Assembly: GCF_016545825.1 (NCBI RefSeq)
Contig: NC_052614.1
Coordinates: forward strand, 12,170,559 to 12,234,558
Reading direction: 5' to 3'
Origin: Eucalyptus grandis
Lineage: Eukaryota > Streptophyta > Magnoliopsida > Myrtales > Myrtaceae
Length of the DNA stretch: 64,000 nt
This document shows, in pieces, positions 1-12,151 of this stretch. The number at the start of each line of letters is the position of its first letter. Within the stretch, counting starts at the first letter, position 1. The notes below the pieces were generated by a model. It had not been told where the DNA came from. It made no database searches and saw nothing but the letters and a program-made list of their open reading frames with translations. The position numbers and the translations under genes are program-made.

Positions 1-620
1 TTTCTCCTTAGAAATCTTTGAGCTTCGATAAGCTTTCGAATCCCTTGTCCATGCAACCCTAGACCACCTCCGGGGTTGTATCCATTCGCTAGCATAATCT
101 TCCCTACCGCTAAGGCCGACTTGGATAATTCAGGAATGCCCACGCAAGAGCCCACAGGAACGTGGATCATAGACACCAACTCGAGAGTCTGAAAGCTTGA
201 CTCTTCTTTGCACTCGAGCTCCACGTATGGGATGGTCGTTTCCTGCTACACCTTGAAGTTTGTTTCCCCGTGCACAGTGATGAGTCTATTACCGACCACA
301 AATCGTACCTTTTGGTGGAGGCTAGAAGGGACAGTGCCTACCGTATGAATCCATGGTCTTCCCAACAAAAATTTGAAAGTAGTTGGTATATCTAAGACTT
401 AGAATGGTACCAAGAAAAGCACAGGACCAATAAGTTTCCAACCCGATTTCTCCTAGCACCTCTTTCCTCATCACATCAAATGCGCGCACAGTAGACTTAG
501 TTGGACGTATCCTTTCCATCTCAACACCTAAGCAGTGGAGTGTAGCTAATGGACATATATTCAGCGTAGAGCCATTGTCAATCAACACTCTAGAGACAAC
601 GGTGCTATCGTGCTTTGCTG
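1..620 (-). pseudogene. Retroviral-type aspartic protease domain of Tat-like pol (broken)
   Basis: Cleaves the Gag-Pol polyprotein in family members. The minus-strand reading shows LIDNGSTLNI at about 588-555. DNGS in place of DS/TG is normal for plant Tat elements. It is followed by RPTKSTVRAFD and EVLGEIGLE, the usual flap-side sequence of this family. The reading then shifts frame near 400-320 and resumes with the family-typical LLGRPWIH and HQKVRFVVG. A stop falls near 248, and a glycine-rich stretch (NGYNPGGGLGLHGQGI) lies near 60-110. The RT that should follow is outside the window. The breaks rule out function. Confidence 0.75.
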
Positions 621-854
621 AAATGTGTAACGCCTTTGTGTGATCACCTCCGTCAGCAGGGAGGTCTTCATCAGTGAAGGCGATCTAATCCTTTAGAAGG
701 ATGGTCCCCACGAACTCCTGTAGTTGGGTGTCATCAATTGTTTCCGGGACATGTACCTCGTTAAGAACCTTCAACAAAGCGTTTCCGTGCTTTTCAGAGG
801 ATTGAATTAGCTCCAGGATGGAGATTTAAGCTGGCATTTTTCGCAGTTGATTTA

Positions 855-1424
855 CTACGTTGAATTCGCTCGAGTGCATAACAACGACCTAATCGAGTGA
901 CAGTATCTACTTCCTTTGTCCAGTAATCCCAGGGTACCGCTTTGGTGTTGAATTCCAAGGGGGGGTTCTAGCATTATCACCTTGTCCTTTCCTTGAGGTG
1001 GCAGTTCGATCACGACCGATGTCAGGCTTTCCTCCAAGATTTCGATCGCTAATAATTCTTCAACCATAAGGTCAATCGTCATTGGCTCAGTGGTTTTCAT
1101 CTCGACATCACTAGTGCGATCCTCATCAGGCAATTCTATCACTACCGAGGTAATCATAGCGACCATCCCCTCCTCTCGTGGCATCGCATCATCCATACCC
1201 CCCCATCCATCAGGGACGATGTCCTTAGGATCATCAAAGAAACTCGAGGCAGGCGAATATTTCACGTAGTAGTAATATTTTCCGCTTGGTTGACCCAACA
1301 TGTCGAACACTTCACCCTTGTCACGTATCTTCTCTAGGAAATCCCAGCTCCGAAAGGTTCCCTCAGAATCCGTTCTCGATGCATTTTTTATTACTACTTG
1401 TTCATCCTCTTCTGGGAAATGCAA
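855..1424 (-). pseudogene. Gag-protease linker region of the Tat-like element
   Basis: A 189-codon open stretch rich in Glu, Asp, Met and Pro, between the gag zinc-knuckle segment and the protease. It has no domain I recognise. The repeated string TSVVIELP occurs three times (for example at about 1155-1132), so part of it is an internal duplication. Position and composition fit the spacer between gag and pro in Ty3/gypsy elements. It is listed as part of the element, not as an independent gene. Confidence 0.5.
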
Positions 1425-1526
1425 GCAAATGAGCGACCCCTTGTGGTGGATGTCCTTAAACTGTATGAGGCCCTCGAGCTAACTGGGCACTATGAAAGAG
1501 GGGAGGACATAACCATGGAGGAAAAA

Positions 1527-1856
1527 CTAGAACGTATCCGCAAAATGATAGACATGGGGGTTTTGTTGCACATTAGGCGTAGCTTCTTTGAAGGTCAACT
1601 TTCCTTTATCCAATAGGTGTTGAACTCTCCATTTTAGTGTGTAGCAGTTATCAACATCATGCCCTCTTTCCTCCATGTGGTATTCACATGCCTTGGTCAC
1701 ATTGAACCTCGAGAAACTTGGGGGATTGTCTCTAGGCACCTCCTTGGCTACCAATCTCTTTTCGAGGAGGATAGGTAACAATTTTGATAGAGGTCGGGGT
1801 AGAGGCATGAATTCCCTTCGAGGGAACTTCTTGCTTCCTTCAGATTCCCATGACAT
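1527..1856 (-). pseudogene. C-terminal gag segment with CCHC-like motif
   Basis: The minus-strand reading contains CEYHMEERGHDVDNCYTLKW and then VQHLLDKGKLTFKEA. The spacing C-x2-H-x5-GH-x4-C followed by LK and a helical stretch ending LTF is the hallmark of the nucleocapsid-side segment of plant Tat-lineage gag. It should bind genomic RNA in the particle. The reading is open for 109 codons but is out of phase with the main gag ORF at 2748-2167, so at least one frameshift lies between 1856 and 2167. Confidence 0.7.
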
Positions 1857-2166
1857 GTTTCCTTACATGGCTTTAGGCTTTTGTGAAGGTGTCGACACTG
1901 ATTCAGGTGCAGATGGCTCTTGGATAAACGCCACTTCAACAGCCATCTCTTTGTCCTTATTTGTTGAGAACTTTTTGCTATTCCCCGTGGATATTCTTCC
2001 ATCAACTATCGCCCATTCAACCCCTTCACCAACCTCCACCAATTGTGAAAATGTTGGCACCCAGAGTACACTAATCCCTGGAAATAATCAGATGGCAAAG
2101 TCTTCAGGAAAGCTGCCTCATTTCTTTCTCACTCAATGGAGGCTTCACTTGTGATGCCATCGTTCT

Positions 2167-2748
2167 TCACCTCTGGGCGAACGCTTTAAACGATTCGTTC
2201 CTCCTCTTTTCCATCCATACTAGCTCCTCTCTTGTAGGGACAATCTTAGAGTTGAATTTATATTGCTGTAAAAACTCATCAACGAGGTCGTCCCATCTAG
2301 TGAGCTCTTCAATATCCAGTGTAATAAACCACGACAAGGCAAGACCGTCTAAGCTATCTTGAAATGTATGTATGAGGAGCAGGACATTGTCAAAGTAGCG
2401 AGCCATCCTCCTTAAATAGTATTTGAGGTGGGTTATAGGACAGCCGATGCCATCATATTTTCTTGTGAATTCCGGCTCCTTGAAATTCTCGGGTACTTTC
2501 ACCTTAGCATATGGGGTTATCTTGTCCACTCCCGTCATCTCATATATTTGGAGGACACAAAGTCGCTCCTCCATTTTAGCCAAGCGTCTTGCATTTTCGT
2601 CATCGAAGCGGATGGCAGATACCTCTTTTGGAGGAGGATCCAGATTGACGATTACGGGCGTAATAGAAGGGGCTTCCTCAGAAGCACCTTTTTCAGCAGG
2701 ATCGGTGACATGTGGCTCTCCAGCTGAGGGTGGAGCGTGTCCCGACAA
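2167..2748 (-). pseudogene. gag: Gag (retrotransposon gag domain) of the Tat-like element
   Basis: Structural capsid-type protein of the element. The 193-codon reading has a Pro/Glu-rich head, then VPENFKEPEFTRKYDGIG, HLKYYLRRMARYFDNVLLLI, an SLDGLALSWF stretch and EFLQQYKFNSKIVPTREEL. These are the conserved blocks of the plant retrotransposon gag domain: the Y-D-G approach, the W after the long helix, and the QYKFN-x-D/K motif. It is close in plan to the gag at 27837-28907 in the gag-only element. The first Met is a guess, because the reading is cut upstream. The domain would continue with the zinc-knuckle segment at 1527-1856. Confidence 0.85.
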
Positions 2749-3499
2749 AATGAGAGTAGGTTCACTGATTTTTCAGCTTATCTCGGCCATCAAGGTAGTG
2801 AGTTGAGCCAGCTGGTTCTCCATGTTGGCCACGCGTATGCTGACATCCTCATTCTCCATCCTGGCTTTTGCACGAGTACAAATTGTAGATCTCCTCTTAG
2901 CCGTGTTGACAATCGGATGAAAATAGACAACCTATTAGTACCTGAACAAGGATAGATAAGCATATATAAGCATTAAATAATGATTAGGTGGTCGGTCCAT
3001 GACAAAGATCTAATCGCCCAGCTTGTTCATTTCATTGAAATCAAGGTTGCTACATAACGCAGGAAAAGACATGAGAGATACCCCCTAAACAACGAAGCCA
3101 ATCATGACTCTTATCTCCTGATATTGCGACACGAGACAAGTTCTTTAACATTGTAACATATGTGGGTATGGGCCCATTACATATCGCACTTGACTCAATC
3201 TAACTAACGAGGACAGTTCTCGCTTGTGGCAGCCCCACTAACTCGGGTCAACTTCGAGGCATGCTCTTCGGCTTCTTCAAGCTTCCTTTTGAGGCACTTG
3301 ATCTCAGCTCGATGGGTGGTCTTTAATGGCATATCGGGAATTTTTTAGCATAGGTTCTTTGGGATTTTGTGCCTAAGAATGTACTCCATTGAGACATAAT
3401 AAGTCTTCTCTTGCCCTTCCAACTCCTCTTCAAGCCATATCAGCTTTCGAGGGTGGCACATATCCCACATCGACTTGACTAATGCAATGGAGTCTTCGT

Positions 3500-4540
3500 G
3501 ATCTTGGCATCCATCAGGGAAGTCTATCCTGAGTGGGTCTTCTTAAATCGTCGGTGGAAGTTGTTGAACCTCTTAGAACTGGCGGGCGACTCGAGTCGGG
3601 TAATACTCAGTGACTCCGGCAATTCCCAACAAAGGAACAGGTCTAATAAGCCCACACACGAACCGCACTTCTCGAACTCGGAGCCATTTGGCATGCCATT
3701 GGAAATCTTTGGGTCCAAGGTTAGTCATGAAAGCTAACCACTCAGAATAATGATAATCAGGGGCGAACGTCTTCTTATCTTTAAACTTCATGATAGGGTG
3801 GCTAGAGTCAGAGATGTTATTCACAGTCATTAAGCTACCAAACCCTTTAAAGTGAGAGAAGAACCAAATTTGCAAGAGTTTAAGAGGAGCATGGAAATTT
3901 TTGTTTTTGTTTTCTTTAAAACAAGTGAGGGAAAGAAAAGTTTCAGTCAGAACGACGTTAACAAAGCCATTTCCCATACATACCTCATGAACTATCTATG
4001 CCATGGAAGGGTTAATAGCATTCCTACAATGTGGGAATAACATGAAACCGAAGAAAGCTAACAGGAAGATCCTATTCTTTTGAAAAGATTAGGCATTTTG
4101 AAAAAGCTCGTTTAGGAATGAAAACATGCAGGTCTTGCGATTAGCTTTCAAAACTTTCCTCACTTCATCCTCATTAACTCTAAGGCAATCAGATAAGGTC
4201 GATGCATGCTCAACCCTACAGGTGGCCAATTAACTCCGACACCAAGGGCTTTCCAATGGCAACACTATATTTTTTCCAGGGTTGGAGTGAGTTCGTGATC
4301 ACCGAGTATGAACGTGCAAGTTTTGGGGCACCAAACATGCGCTAATGCTTGTACTACACCAGAATGAGTTTCTATCTCTAATAGGGGAGTAAACGTCCAA
4401 CATATGATCGCACCCAATTACAGCCAATTGGATCCAATTTATCCAACCACGCGCGAAGCTCAGCTTTCGGGACGAAGATGATGCGAAGGTCGGGTACCCC
4501 CATCCTATGATCAACCTAATTTGTCGTGGACCGGCCAAAA
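3500..4540 (-). pseudogene. ORF upstream of gag, Ogre-ORF1-like (fragmented)
   Basis: Several minus-strand frames carry pieces of one protein. One piece, near 4540-4290, reads in two frames through QLAVIGCDHMLDVYSPIRD and CPKTCTFILGDHELTPTLE. Another, at 3977-3573, reads FGSLMTVNNISDSSHPIMKF and KWLRVREVRFVCGLIRPVPL. The string FILGDHELTPTLE resembles the F-x-GxxE-x-TPTLEE-x motif I associate with the plant-mobile-domain-like ORF1 of Tat/Ogre elements. That is recalled family knowledge and was not tested here. Function in the family is unknown. The reading is broken by stops and frameshifts. Confidence 0.5.
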
Positions 4541-5183
4541 GAAAAGCGAATAAGTAAATTGTGAAGAAAAGAATTCAAACAAAAACTTACCCTACTCATT
4601 GAGCAACGATGTCAATGCCATAGACATGCGCATGGATAGTGGTTCGATTTCTACTCTAGACGACCCAAAGTGAAGTCATGGGATCACAGGACTGAACCAA
4701 CAAGCTCGCAGCTAGGTCATGTTACCCATGACTCCAACTTTGTTAAAGGATCGACCCGTGTTGTATGCTCGCAGACTAGGGTGGGGACCTCTGACATCAA
4801 GAAAGGAGTTTCGAGGATGAGATGGGTGACTCGTACTATATGCTTATAGTCGGAGTGGTATCCACCTCAACACCATCCTAAGTGATCCTATGCAGCCCAG
4901 GTCTGGTGGCAAGTTGTGTGTGCTATGGTGTAGTGCAATGCAGGAAACGCGGGCATGACAATTTATAGGCAAGCAACACTTCATACATAAAAAAAATAAA
5001 CCATACATTTCTACATCTTCCTACAAGACAAAGGTGAGCAAACACTTCCCCTTATACCTCCCATTCAGCATGAACATTAAACAACCGACATGTTAGGGAT
5101 GTACTTAGGATCCTCACTGCCAAACGAAAATATTTTTGAACAAGATTAATTTTGGCCTAAGTCCTCTAAGGTCTAAAACCAAG

Positions 5184-5201
5184 TCCCCAATGGAGTCGCC
5201 A
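5184..5201 (-). other. Primer-binding site of the Tat-like element
   Basis: On the minus strand the sequence is TGGCGACTCCATTGGGGA, three bases inside the LTR end. The initial TGG pairs with the CCA end of a tRNA. The same 18-mer occurs at 26868-26885 in the gag-only element, so the two elements share primer type. The form is that reported for Ogre/Tat elements (tRNA-Arg). Confidence 0.8.
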
Positions 5202-5204
5202 AGC

Positions 5205-7929
5205 TGTCATGACCTACCCTCGAGGGAGGGAACAGGTTTAGGGGTATTGCCTAAAGGACAGGCCTAAGGCCCATAATTAGGCGCGAGTTCTCCCAAGCCC
5301 ATACTCTGCGTGACATTGGGATATACTTTAGGAATTTTTGTACAAAAGGAGTCGCCACTAGCCTATTGGGGTCGGCTAGAAACAAAGTGAGACACGGGAG
5401 TGTACCTCACTTCCTACGCAACTAGAAAACCTAGGGTCGAGGACTTAATTACACTAATTGACCAATTAGTGCCATTTCGGTACATAATCTTGTTCATTTT
5501 AACAAAATGATTTTTCTTTTTTGGCAAGTAATTTGGATTGATTTTATTTCTATTCACTAACATGTGGGGCGATCATACGGTTGCGCAATCATTAAAGTAA
5601 CAGTAATTGCTACCAAGATATAAAGCATAATTGCAAACATAGTTAAACATGTAGATCAAACATTCAATATAGTCAATATACAAGCAAATAAATGACTAAC
5701 TACACTAAAAATGCAATACATAGCAATTCCTAATCAAGCCCCGCAATTTTTAGTTTTTCGAATTTTTTTAATTTTTAATTTTAATTCTTTTTAATTTTTT
5801 TTAAAATTTTTTAGTTTTTCTTAATTTTTTAATTAATTAATTTTTATTTATTTAAAAAAAAGAGACCAATTTTTAATGTTTTCTGAGTTTTTTTAATTTT
5901 CAATTTTGAATTTTTTTCCGAAATTTTTTATTTTTTTTGAATTTTTAAATTGTTTTAAATTTTGAATTTTAATATTATTATATTTCACGAAAATGGGTTC
6001 GGACCAGGTAAACCCAATCCAGCCCGTGGACCCAACCCAAACCCGAATCCAACACTTTTGGATTTTTTTTTAAAAAAATAATTTTCAATTTTAAAAATTA
6101 AAAAAAAATTCCTTTCATTTGTCTTTTCTCACTGCACACTCCCCTCCTGCGATTCCTCCTTCCCGATACCAGCTTTTCCTTTCTTTTTCGATATTTCCTT
6201 CTACTTTTTCACTTTTTCCATACTTTTCTTTTTCTCTTGTTTTTCTTTTCTTTTATTTTTCTTTTGGTCTTTTCTCCTTCGTGCTTGCCCCCTTGCACGC
6301 TAGAGTAGAGGAGCTAGCCCTATTTGATTCTCTTCAACCTTCCCCTTCAATGGAGGACATTCTAAACCTTAAAGGCTATCTTCTCCTTCCTCACGACATT
6401 CCTCACCAAAATTTGTTTCTTTACCAAAACTAATTCGAACAGTAACAATAACCGAAGCACCTAGCATCCCTTCTAACACCAAACCACCTCGATCGGCACA
6501 AATCAACACCGGCCATCTAACTCCGACGGCTGCTAAACCATTCTTGGATGCAAACATCCCCCGGCTCAAACACACATGATTACTTCACAAAAAAAGCATG
6601 AAATCGCGATGAAAACATAAAAGATAGGCATGGTCCAACATATATATGAACAAGCGCAAATCAGACCGAGTTTGAACGCAGGTTGCTTCTCGGTTCTCTT
6701 TGAGACATTTTGTCAAACATTGAGTGTGCAGCAGCTAAAAGGGGCGTACGGGCTCACTCGACGCTCGGATTCAAGTAAAGATCAACATAATATGCACAAG
6801 CAACACTCAAGATCCACTAAGGGACATATATTACATTCGAACATATTTGAACACAGTAAGTATCTTCAGCCACAACATACTCACAGACTCAAATCTCTTT
6901 CAGGCATTTCATCAACCGGTTAGCACACACAAATGAACCAAAGGATTTTCAGCTTGATATGGACTCGACACAAACCTAGACGTCTATCATCATATACTAA
7001 GACATACTAAGACATGGAAAAGATTTCATAGAAGACCAATGGGCCGGAGCTTGCGAGAATTGGTCGGCTGTGAGCTTCGGCCCGAGACCTCGAAAAGAAG
7101 CACAAGGCTTAGAGAAGCCTACCTGGTTCGAACGGCGAGCAACGGACGCACTTTAGGCGACGGCGAAACGCTCTCTCAGTCTCACTCTCTCCCTTTGGCT
7201 CGCCCTTTACTCTCTCTGCTCTCTCTCGACCCCAAAGACCAGCCGAGAAAAAACCCCCTTCATCCTCTCTTTGCTCTCTTCCTTTTAAACTCGGCCAACG
7301 ACAAGCGCGCATGGCTCCTGCCACCGCCAGCCTTCGCGGCCGCTTGATCTCCGACCTTGGGATCACGCCGTCCTCTGCCTTCACGATCCTCTGCTCCTCT
7401 GTTTGTACCCTCCTCTTTTCTCCTTTTTTGCAAAAGCATGGATGCTGTGAGGGGAGGAAGATGATCTGTGCATGGGCCGGGTTGAAATAAAAGGAGATGG
7501 GCCAGCCCAAGTGCGAAAAAAGAAAAGGAAAAGAGATATGTGGGCGAGTCCATGCACGAAGAAAGACCCATATACTCGGCCTCATTCGATTTTTATACCT
7601 TTTAATGAATCTTTTTTTCTATAACTTTTTTATGGCAATTTTGGAAAAATAAAGACCACTCAATATGCCATGCAATAATGAAATCACGATACATTTTAAT
7701 GATTTTTTTTTTCTTTCTTCTTCTTCTTTTCTTTTTTTTTTTATTTAAATTTTTTGTAATAATTTTTTTTTTTTTGATAAATTTTAAAACTAGTGATGCA
7801 AATGCTCCTAATGTCTATATGTGATGCAATTTTAGTGAAAATTTTTTGTTAAGGGGTTAGAAATCAATCCCCAAATTTTCAATGCAATTAATAAACACTT
7901 AAACAATCACCAAAATTTAGGTGTCAATA
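5205..7929 (-). repeat. 5' LTR of the Tat-like element
   Basis: Read on the minus strand it starts TATTGACACCTAAATTTTG at 7929 and ends GTCATGACA at 5205, next to the PBS. The start matches the LTR start of the element at 24723 (TGTTGACACCTAAATTTTG). Near 5400-5480 it shares blocks with that family. About 5740-6115 is a nearly pure A/T tract. The first dinucleotide is TA rather than TG, a single change. Length is about 2.7 kb. The opposite LTR and TSD are outside the window. Confidence 0.75.
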
Positions 7930-9942
7930 GTCATTTGCCTTAAAAAATTCTGAAAACTACCAAGTACTCTAGGTTACGCTAAAAACGCATCGAATGGAAA
8001 TTAACTATGAATTTAAGTCCGATTTTGGAAATAAAAGATTCTATCATGTCACAATAAATTCTAGGAACGTCGAACTTAGTCTCAGAAGATTTTTCAAATA
8101 TTCTGAGATTTTTACGGAAAATCATTCGGACGTCGCAGAAAATTAATAGAAATTCGTTTGGGATTGAATTTAAGTGAGTTTGGACTTTCAAGCCAAGCCT
8201 TTGGGTGTTTGGTACTTACAGAAAATTCTAGGGATTTATCTTCATCGAAATTGGACTTCGATTTAGAGATTTTGTGGATAAATTGAAGAATTCGGATCTA
8301 TGGTGAGGGCAGCATATTTTGGCATCAATATTAGATTTATTGGTGGAAAATTGGTGGGAAAGTATTGGGGACCAAGCATTTATGTAAGAAGATATTTTAT
8401 TTTACTTTGGGTCCATCCTCATCCATTTCTTTCCATCTTCTCGAGCAAGTTTCACTCGCCGACTCCCCCCTCCTTTCTCTCGAGCAACTATCCCCTCTAT
8501 CAATTTTTCCTGCAGTCTTGTTTTCTTTCTCTTTTCATTTGCTGCTCCCATTTTTAATTCACTTTCTCGGCAGCCCCATCTTCGTTCAATCCCCCACCGA
8601 AAACCAGTCGTTCCCCACTCACGCTTCAGCCCCACTAATTCCTGCTCACCACCGAAGCATCTCTCTCTCTTCATGCCGTTCCACTGAAGTCCCTCGCACC
8701 TTCAACGAGTTCAACGCCAGCGAGCTGCTGCCTTCGTCCATCTCCACGTCGACGCTGCAGCTCCACTTCGGCTTGCCTTCACCGGTCAACAAGCCAGCGC
8801 CTCCTCCACCAGCGTTGATTTCGTTGACCCTGCTAGCCCACGCAACTGCCTGCCACGATCGAAGCCCAACTCTCCATCTTGTTGACCGCAGCTCCTTCGC
8901 ACGTTGTCCAGCTCTGAAGATCAACGAAGACCGCTGCAGTTGCCACGTTGAAGCCATCAGCCACCGAAGAAGCCCGCCGAAGTCAGCCCACGCATATTTT
9001 TCTCCCAGCCCGTGTCTTTAGCCCATCTTCTCTTCACCATTTGAAGCCGAAGCCCAGCCCAGTCCAATTGAAATTACACCAACAGCAGCCCACAAGCCCA
9101 GTTGAGTTCAGCGAAGCCCAGCCCATCGTTCAGCCCTCAAAAATTTCAGATGCCCAGATCAAGCTCAGCCCAAGAATTTCAGTAGGCCCAAGCCCAGAAT
9201 TTCTGCAGGCTTGCAAAGTTTCTTGGCCCGGCCCGAATGTCCGCCAACGCCGCCAGAAATTTGGATTTCGGCCGCCATCGCGTCGCTGTCGCGGTGTTCC
9301 AGTCTTCGCTTTGCCAAGTGAGTTTTACTCACTAATGCTTTCTTAGTTTGCTAATTATACTTAAGGATTGATTATATTTAATTAAGTGTAATTAGGTGGT
9401 TAGATTAGTTTAGAGTAATTTAATTAGTGATTTATTGATGCATGTTAGGTGTTTGGTTTGTGTAATTAGCCAATAGAGACGTACTTCTATTTATCGAATG
9501 CATCTCGGGATTTTTCCCAACCCGTTTCAGGCTCCAATCAAGCATTACGAGCCTAAATTAGATTTTTAGTATTTATTTATTAATTTTCGAAATTAATTTA
9601 ATTATTTATTTATTTTCTGGAAATTAGGCAGGGATAGCCAACGATTGGAATTTTATGCTGATTTTTGTGACACAATCCGTTTATTTAATTGAGCTTTATT
9701 TTGTGCTGAATTGAATTATTTGAGAAATTGAGAATTATTCTTTAATTGAATAATCTTTGGTTATTAATTGAAAAATAACCGGCGTCGGTTAATAGTGCCA
9801 AAAATATTTTGGTGGACTATATAAAATGGTGAGATTTATGGAAATAAAATTATTGTATTTTGGCTAAAGCCGGTTGTGTACCCACACATGATATTTTTAT
9901 CGGGAATGATGAAATGGGGATTTGATTAAATGATCAATTTCC

Positions 9943-10264
9943 GGCATACTATAAAAGCATGGCTGACAACTTCTGGTGAGCATATATATTATTTTTGGCA
10001 TACTATAAAAGTATGGCTAGCAGCTTCTAGTGATCATATATATTATTTTCAGCATACTATAAAAGTATGGCTAGTAACTTTTGGTGAGCATATTTTATTT
10101 TCAGCATACTATAAAAGTATGGCTGGCAGCTTCTGGTGAGCATATATATTATTTTCGGCATACTATAAAAGTATGGCTGGCAACTTCTGATGAGCATATA
10201 TATTATTTTCGGCATACTATAAAAGTATAGCCGGCAGCTTTTAGTGAGCTATAGTATACTATAT
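9943..10264 (+). repeat. 54-bp tandem repeat array in the long LTR, 6 units
   Basis: Units begin GGCATACTATAAAAGTATGG or a close variant at 9943, 9997, 10051, 10103, 10157 and 10211. Five spacings are 52-54 bp. Each unit includes the imperfect palindrome CATACTATAAAAGTATG and a GGTGAGCATAT block. Units decay after 10264. The solo LTR at 58380-58740 has a different array (GTATACTATATCAACCTAC type) at the corresponding place. Confidence 0.85.
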
Positions 10265-10793
10265 TGATAATTGCGGTAGCTTTTGGTGAGCATATATAAT
10301 ATACTTATATCTGGAATTGAGGCAAGTTCTGGCGAGAATAAATCTATAGTATATTATCTCAGTAATTGAGGCAGCTTCTAGTGAGTTATATTACCTATTA
10401 TCGGCTTATAATAAGCAGTCCTGGTATGATCGGACTTATAAGTAGTATTGATTGAAACGGCCGGAGAATGGTCATCGTTGACATGTAATCAACTAAGTTA
10501 ATTGATCATTACTTTGATTTGATATCATGAATTGATTGATCAAATGGAAATGACTATGAGTGGTCTTGTTGGCGTGTGATCGACTAGGTCAATTTGATCG
10601 ATGCTTCGATCAGTGATGTGATTGCTTGGGTGCCTATTGAACTGTGCTAATATGCATGTGAAATCTGAGGTCAAGGTAAGTCCTCTAACCCGTGCGTGCA
10701 TAAACAGCCCGATTAGCATATTAGTTTACTAATCGAGTCTTAGGAGATAGAACTTGCTAAGCCATGATCTCAATGGTTATTAAATAACCATTT

Positions 10794-10928
10794 CAGGACC
10801 CTAATGAGGAGCCTGAGGAGGAGGAATCTAAAGAGGAGAACTCTAATGTGGAACCAGATGAGAAGGAAGATTTTGGAGAAGAAGATGACCATGAGGAGGA
10901 TCCTGAGTATGACCCAAATGAGAACTGA
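10794..10928 (+). other. Acidic reading-frame tail inside the long LTR
   Basis: A short frame reads DPNEEPEEEESKEENSN and goes on to EEDPEYDPNEN, then TGA. The complete LTR has an equivalent frame at 59150-59476 ending EEEDPEEDPDEEP at the same place relative to the LTR end. Two copies keep an acidic tail with different surrounding sequence. I do not recognise the protein. Confidence 0.45.
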
Positions 10929-11228
10929 GATCCCACCCTATTTTGCCAGACCTTGATTATATGTTGATAAGTGTTAGATCAGACCCCTATGAATAGTATT
11001 GCATTATATACTATGAGGTGCTTGTATAAAAGAGTGGTTATGAATTTCAGTATGAAAATTATGGCCTTACTTTTCTATTACATTGTTTTATTGTTTGGGG
11101 ATTTATAATTGCTTCCGCATGTGCTATTGAAAATGAAAGGGTCGGTGATACGTAGTCCCGGATATCGCATTTTAAAATCGACCAAAGTGTGAAGGATGGG
11201 CACATGACCGAGGATCGGGGCGTGACAT

Positions 11229-11622
11229 GAACTTACTGAGACATTGTCTCACTAGTTATTATATAACCATTTTCAAGTTCTTAGATGGTGTTGTGAAGGA
11301 CCGAAGCTCCAAAGTCTGGGAATGTGGAGACTGAAGAATCGGCGAACGTGTCTGACTAATGGGTCATAGGACAGTTCCCTTTTTGTTGAGCCGATGTTTT
11401 GTAAACAGCTTGATGTTGTAATTAAACATGTTTGTTTATAAGATGTTTGTTTTGGTTTGAAAATTTGGAGCCCTACTTTCCTAGAACATTGTGTTATTGT
11501 CTGGGGATTATTTATCTACTTCCGCATACGCTATAAAATGAATGAACTGGCGATGCGTCCTAGGATGTCACATTTTTAATTGACCAGTGAGGGATGGGTG
11601 CGTGCCCGAGAATCAGGGCGTG
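11229..11622 (+). repeat. Second 3'-terminal piece of the long LTR family
   Basis: Repeats the last 400 bases or so of the LTR just upstream. 11229 (gaacttactgagacattgtc) matches about 10750, and 11500-11622 matches 11090-11228, including the GTGAGGGATGGG...GGGCGTGATA end. It has diverged, and its last bases are TA rather than CA. It is either a partial duplication or the relic of a neighbouring LTR. Beyond 11622 the unrelated duplicated segment A begins. Confidence 0.65.
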
Positions 11623-12032
11623 ATAGGGGAAGAGAGAGAAAGGATATCATCATAGACTCTAGATAATATTATCACAGATCTCGAAAACAAACAAAAAGAA
11701 ATGCCCATGGGATGCTGCAAGCACCTGTGGACACACGAAGCGGAGGGACCCTTATTTCCTGCTCCTAATGTTTCTGCAGCAAACGGACTTTGGCAAACCG
11801 AAAAGACACATATCAAATACTCCATGTACATGAATAAAAGCATTTGCTTTGGAAGTCCACAGGTGCTATCCACTTGCCTCTTACATCACATTTCTAGTTA
11901 TTACGTAACAGTGGATACATTATATGTTCTACATAGTCAACAAGCTTTCTAGACCAGATTTACATAAACATGAAGCTCTTCACCAAAGAGTTTAGGCACA
12001 GCAACTTTTGCTTAAAAATATGAGCAGCTCAG

Positions 12033-12035
<3 letters not shown>

Positions 12036-12091
<56 letters not shown>
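12036..12091 (+). repeat. (CT)n then (CA)n microsatellite
   Basis: About 16 CT units are followed directly by about 12 CA units. The matching place in copy B (19523-19600) has a longer CT run followed by GCAC units, so this site is length-variable between the two paralogues. Confidence 0.95.
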
Positions 12092-12151
12092 AAATCTGTA
12101 GACAAGCCCAAAAGAAAGACAAGACAACATTCTAAAAGAATTGCCGAAAGT

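Larger units (their letters stand above)
1..7929 (-). mobile_element. Tat/Ogre-type Ty3/gypsy retrotransposon, 5' part, cut by window edge
   Basis: Read on the minus strand, the order is a 5' LTR (7929-5205), a PBS that starts with TGG, an ORF upstream of gag, gag with a zinc-knuckle-like segment, and an aspartic protease running off the left edge. An extra ORF before gag and a PBS of the form TGGCGACTCCATTGGGGA are known traits of the Ogre/Tat lineage, where the PBS is reported to match tRNA-Arg. RT, integrase and the 3' LTR would lie to the left of the window. Stops and frameshifts break every domain, so the copy is dead. Its right edge abuts an unrelated LTR fragment, which suggests it inserted into that LTR. 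Confidence 0.85.
7930..11228 (+). repeat. Long-LTR fragment, 5'-truncated (same family as solo LTR at 56298)
   Basis: Sequence from about 7950 on (constitution ...aactaccaagtactc..., then cgatttt, gtcacaataaattctagga) matches 56740-56890 in the complete solo LTR, and the end GGATCGGGGCGTGACA matches its 3' end at 59745. The 5' end is missing because the Tat-like element occupies it. Features in order: a Pro/Ser-rich GC section at 8400-9330, an A/T-rich section with TTAATTTAAT-type motifs at 9340-9900, a tandem array, and an acidic reading frame near the end. No gag or pol. Confidence 0.7.

Noticed and set aside
9943..10264. Regular repeats as a CRISPR array
   Set aside because: Units are contiguous and decaying, without unique spacers, and sit inside a plant LTR.
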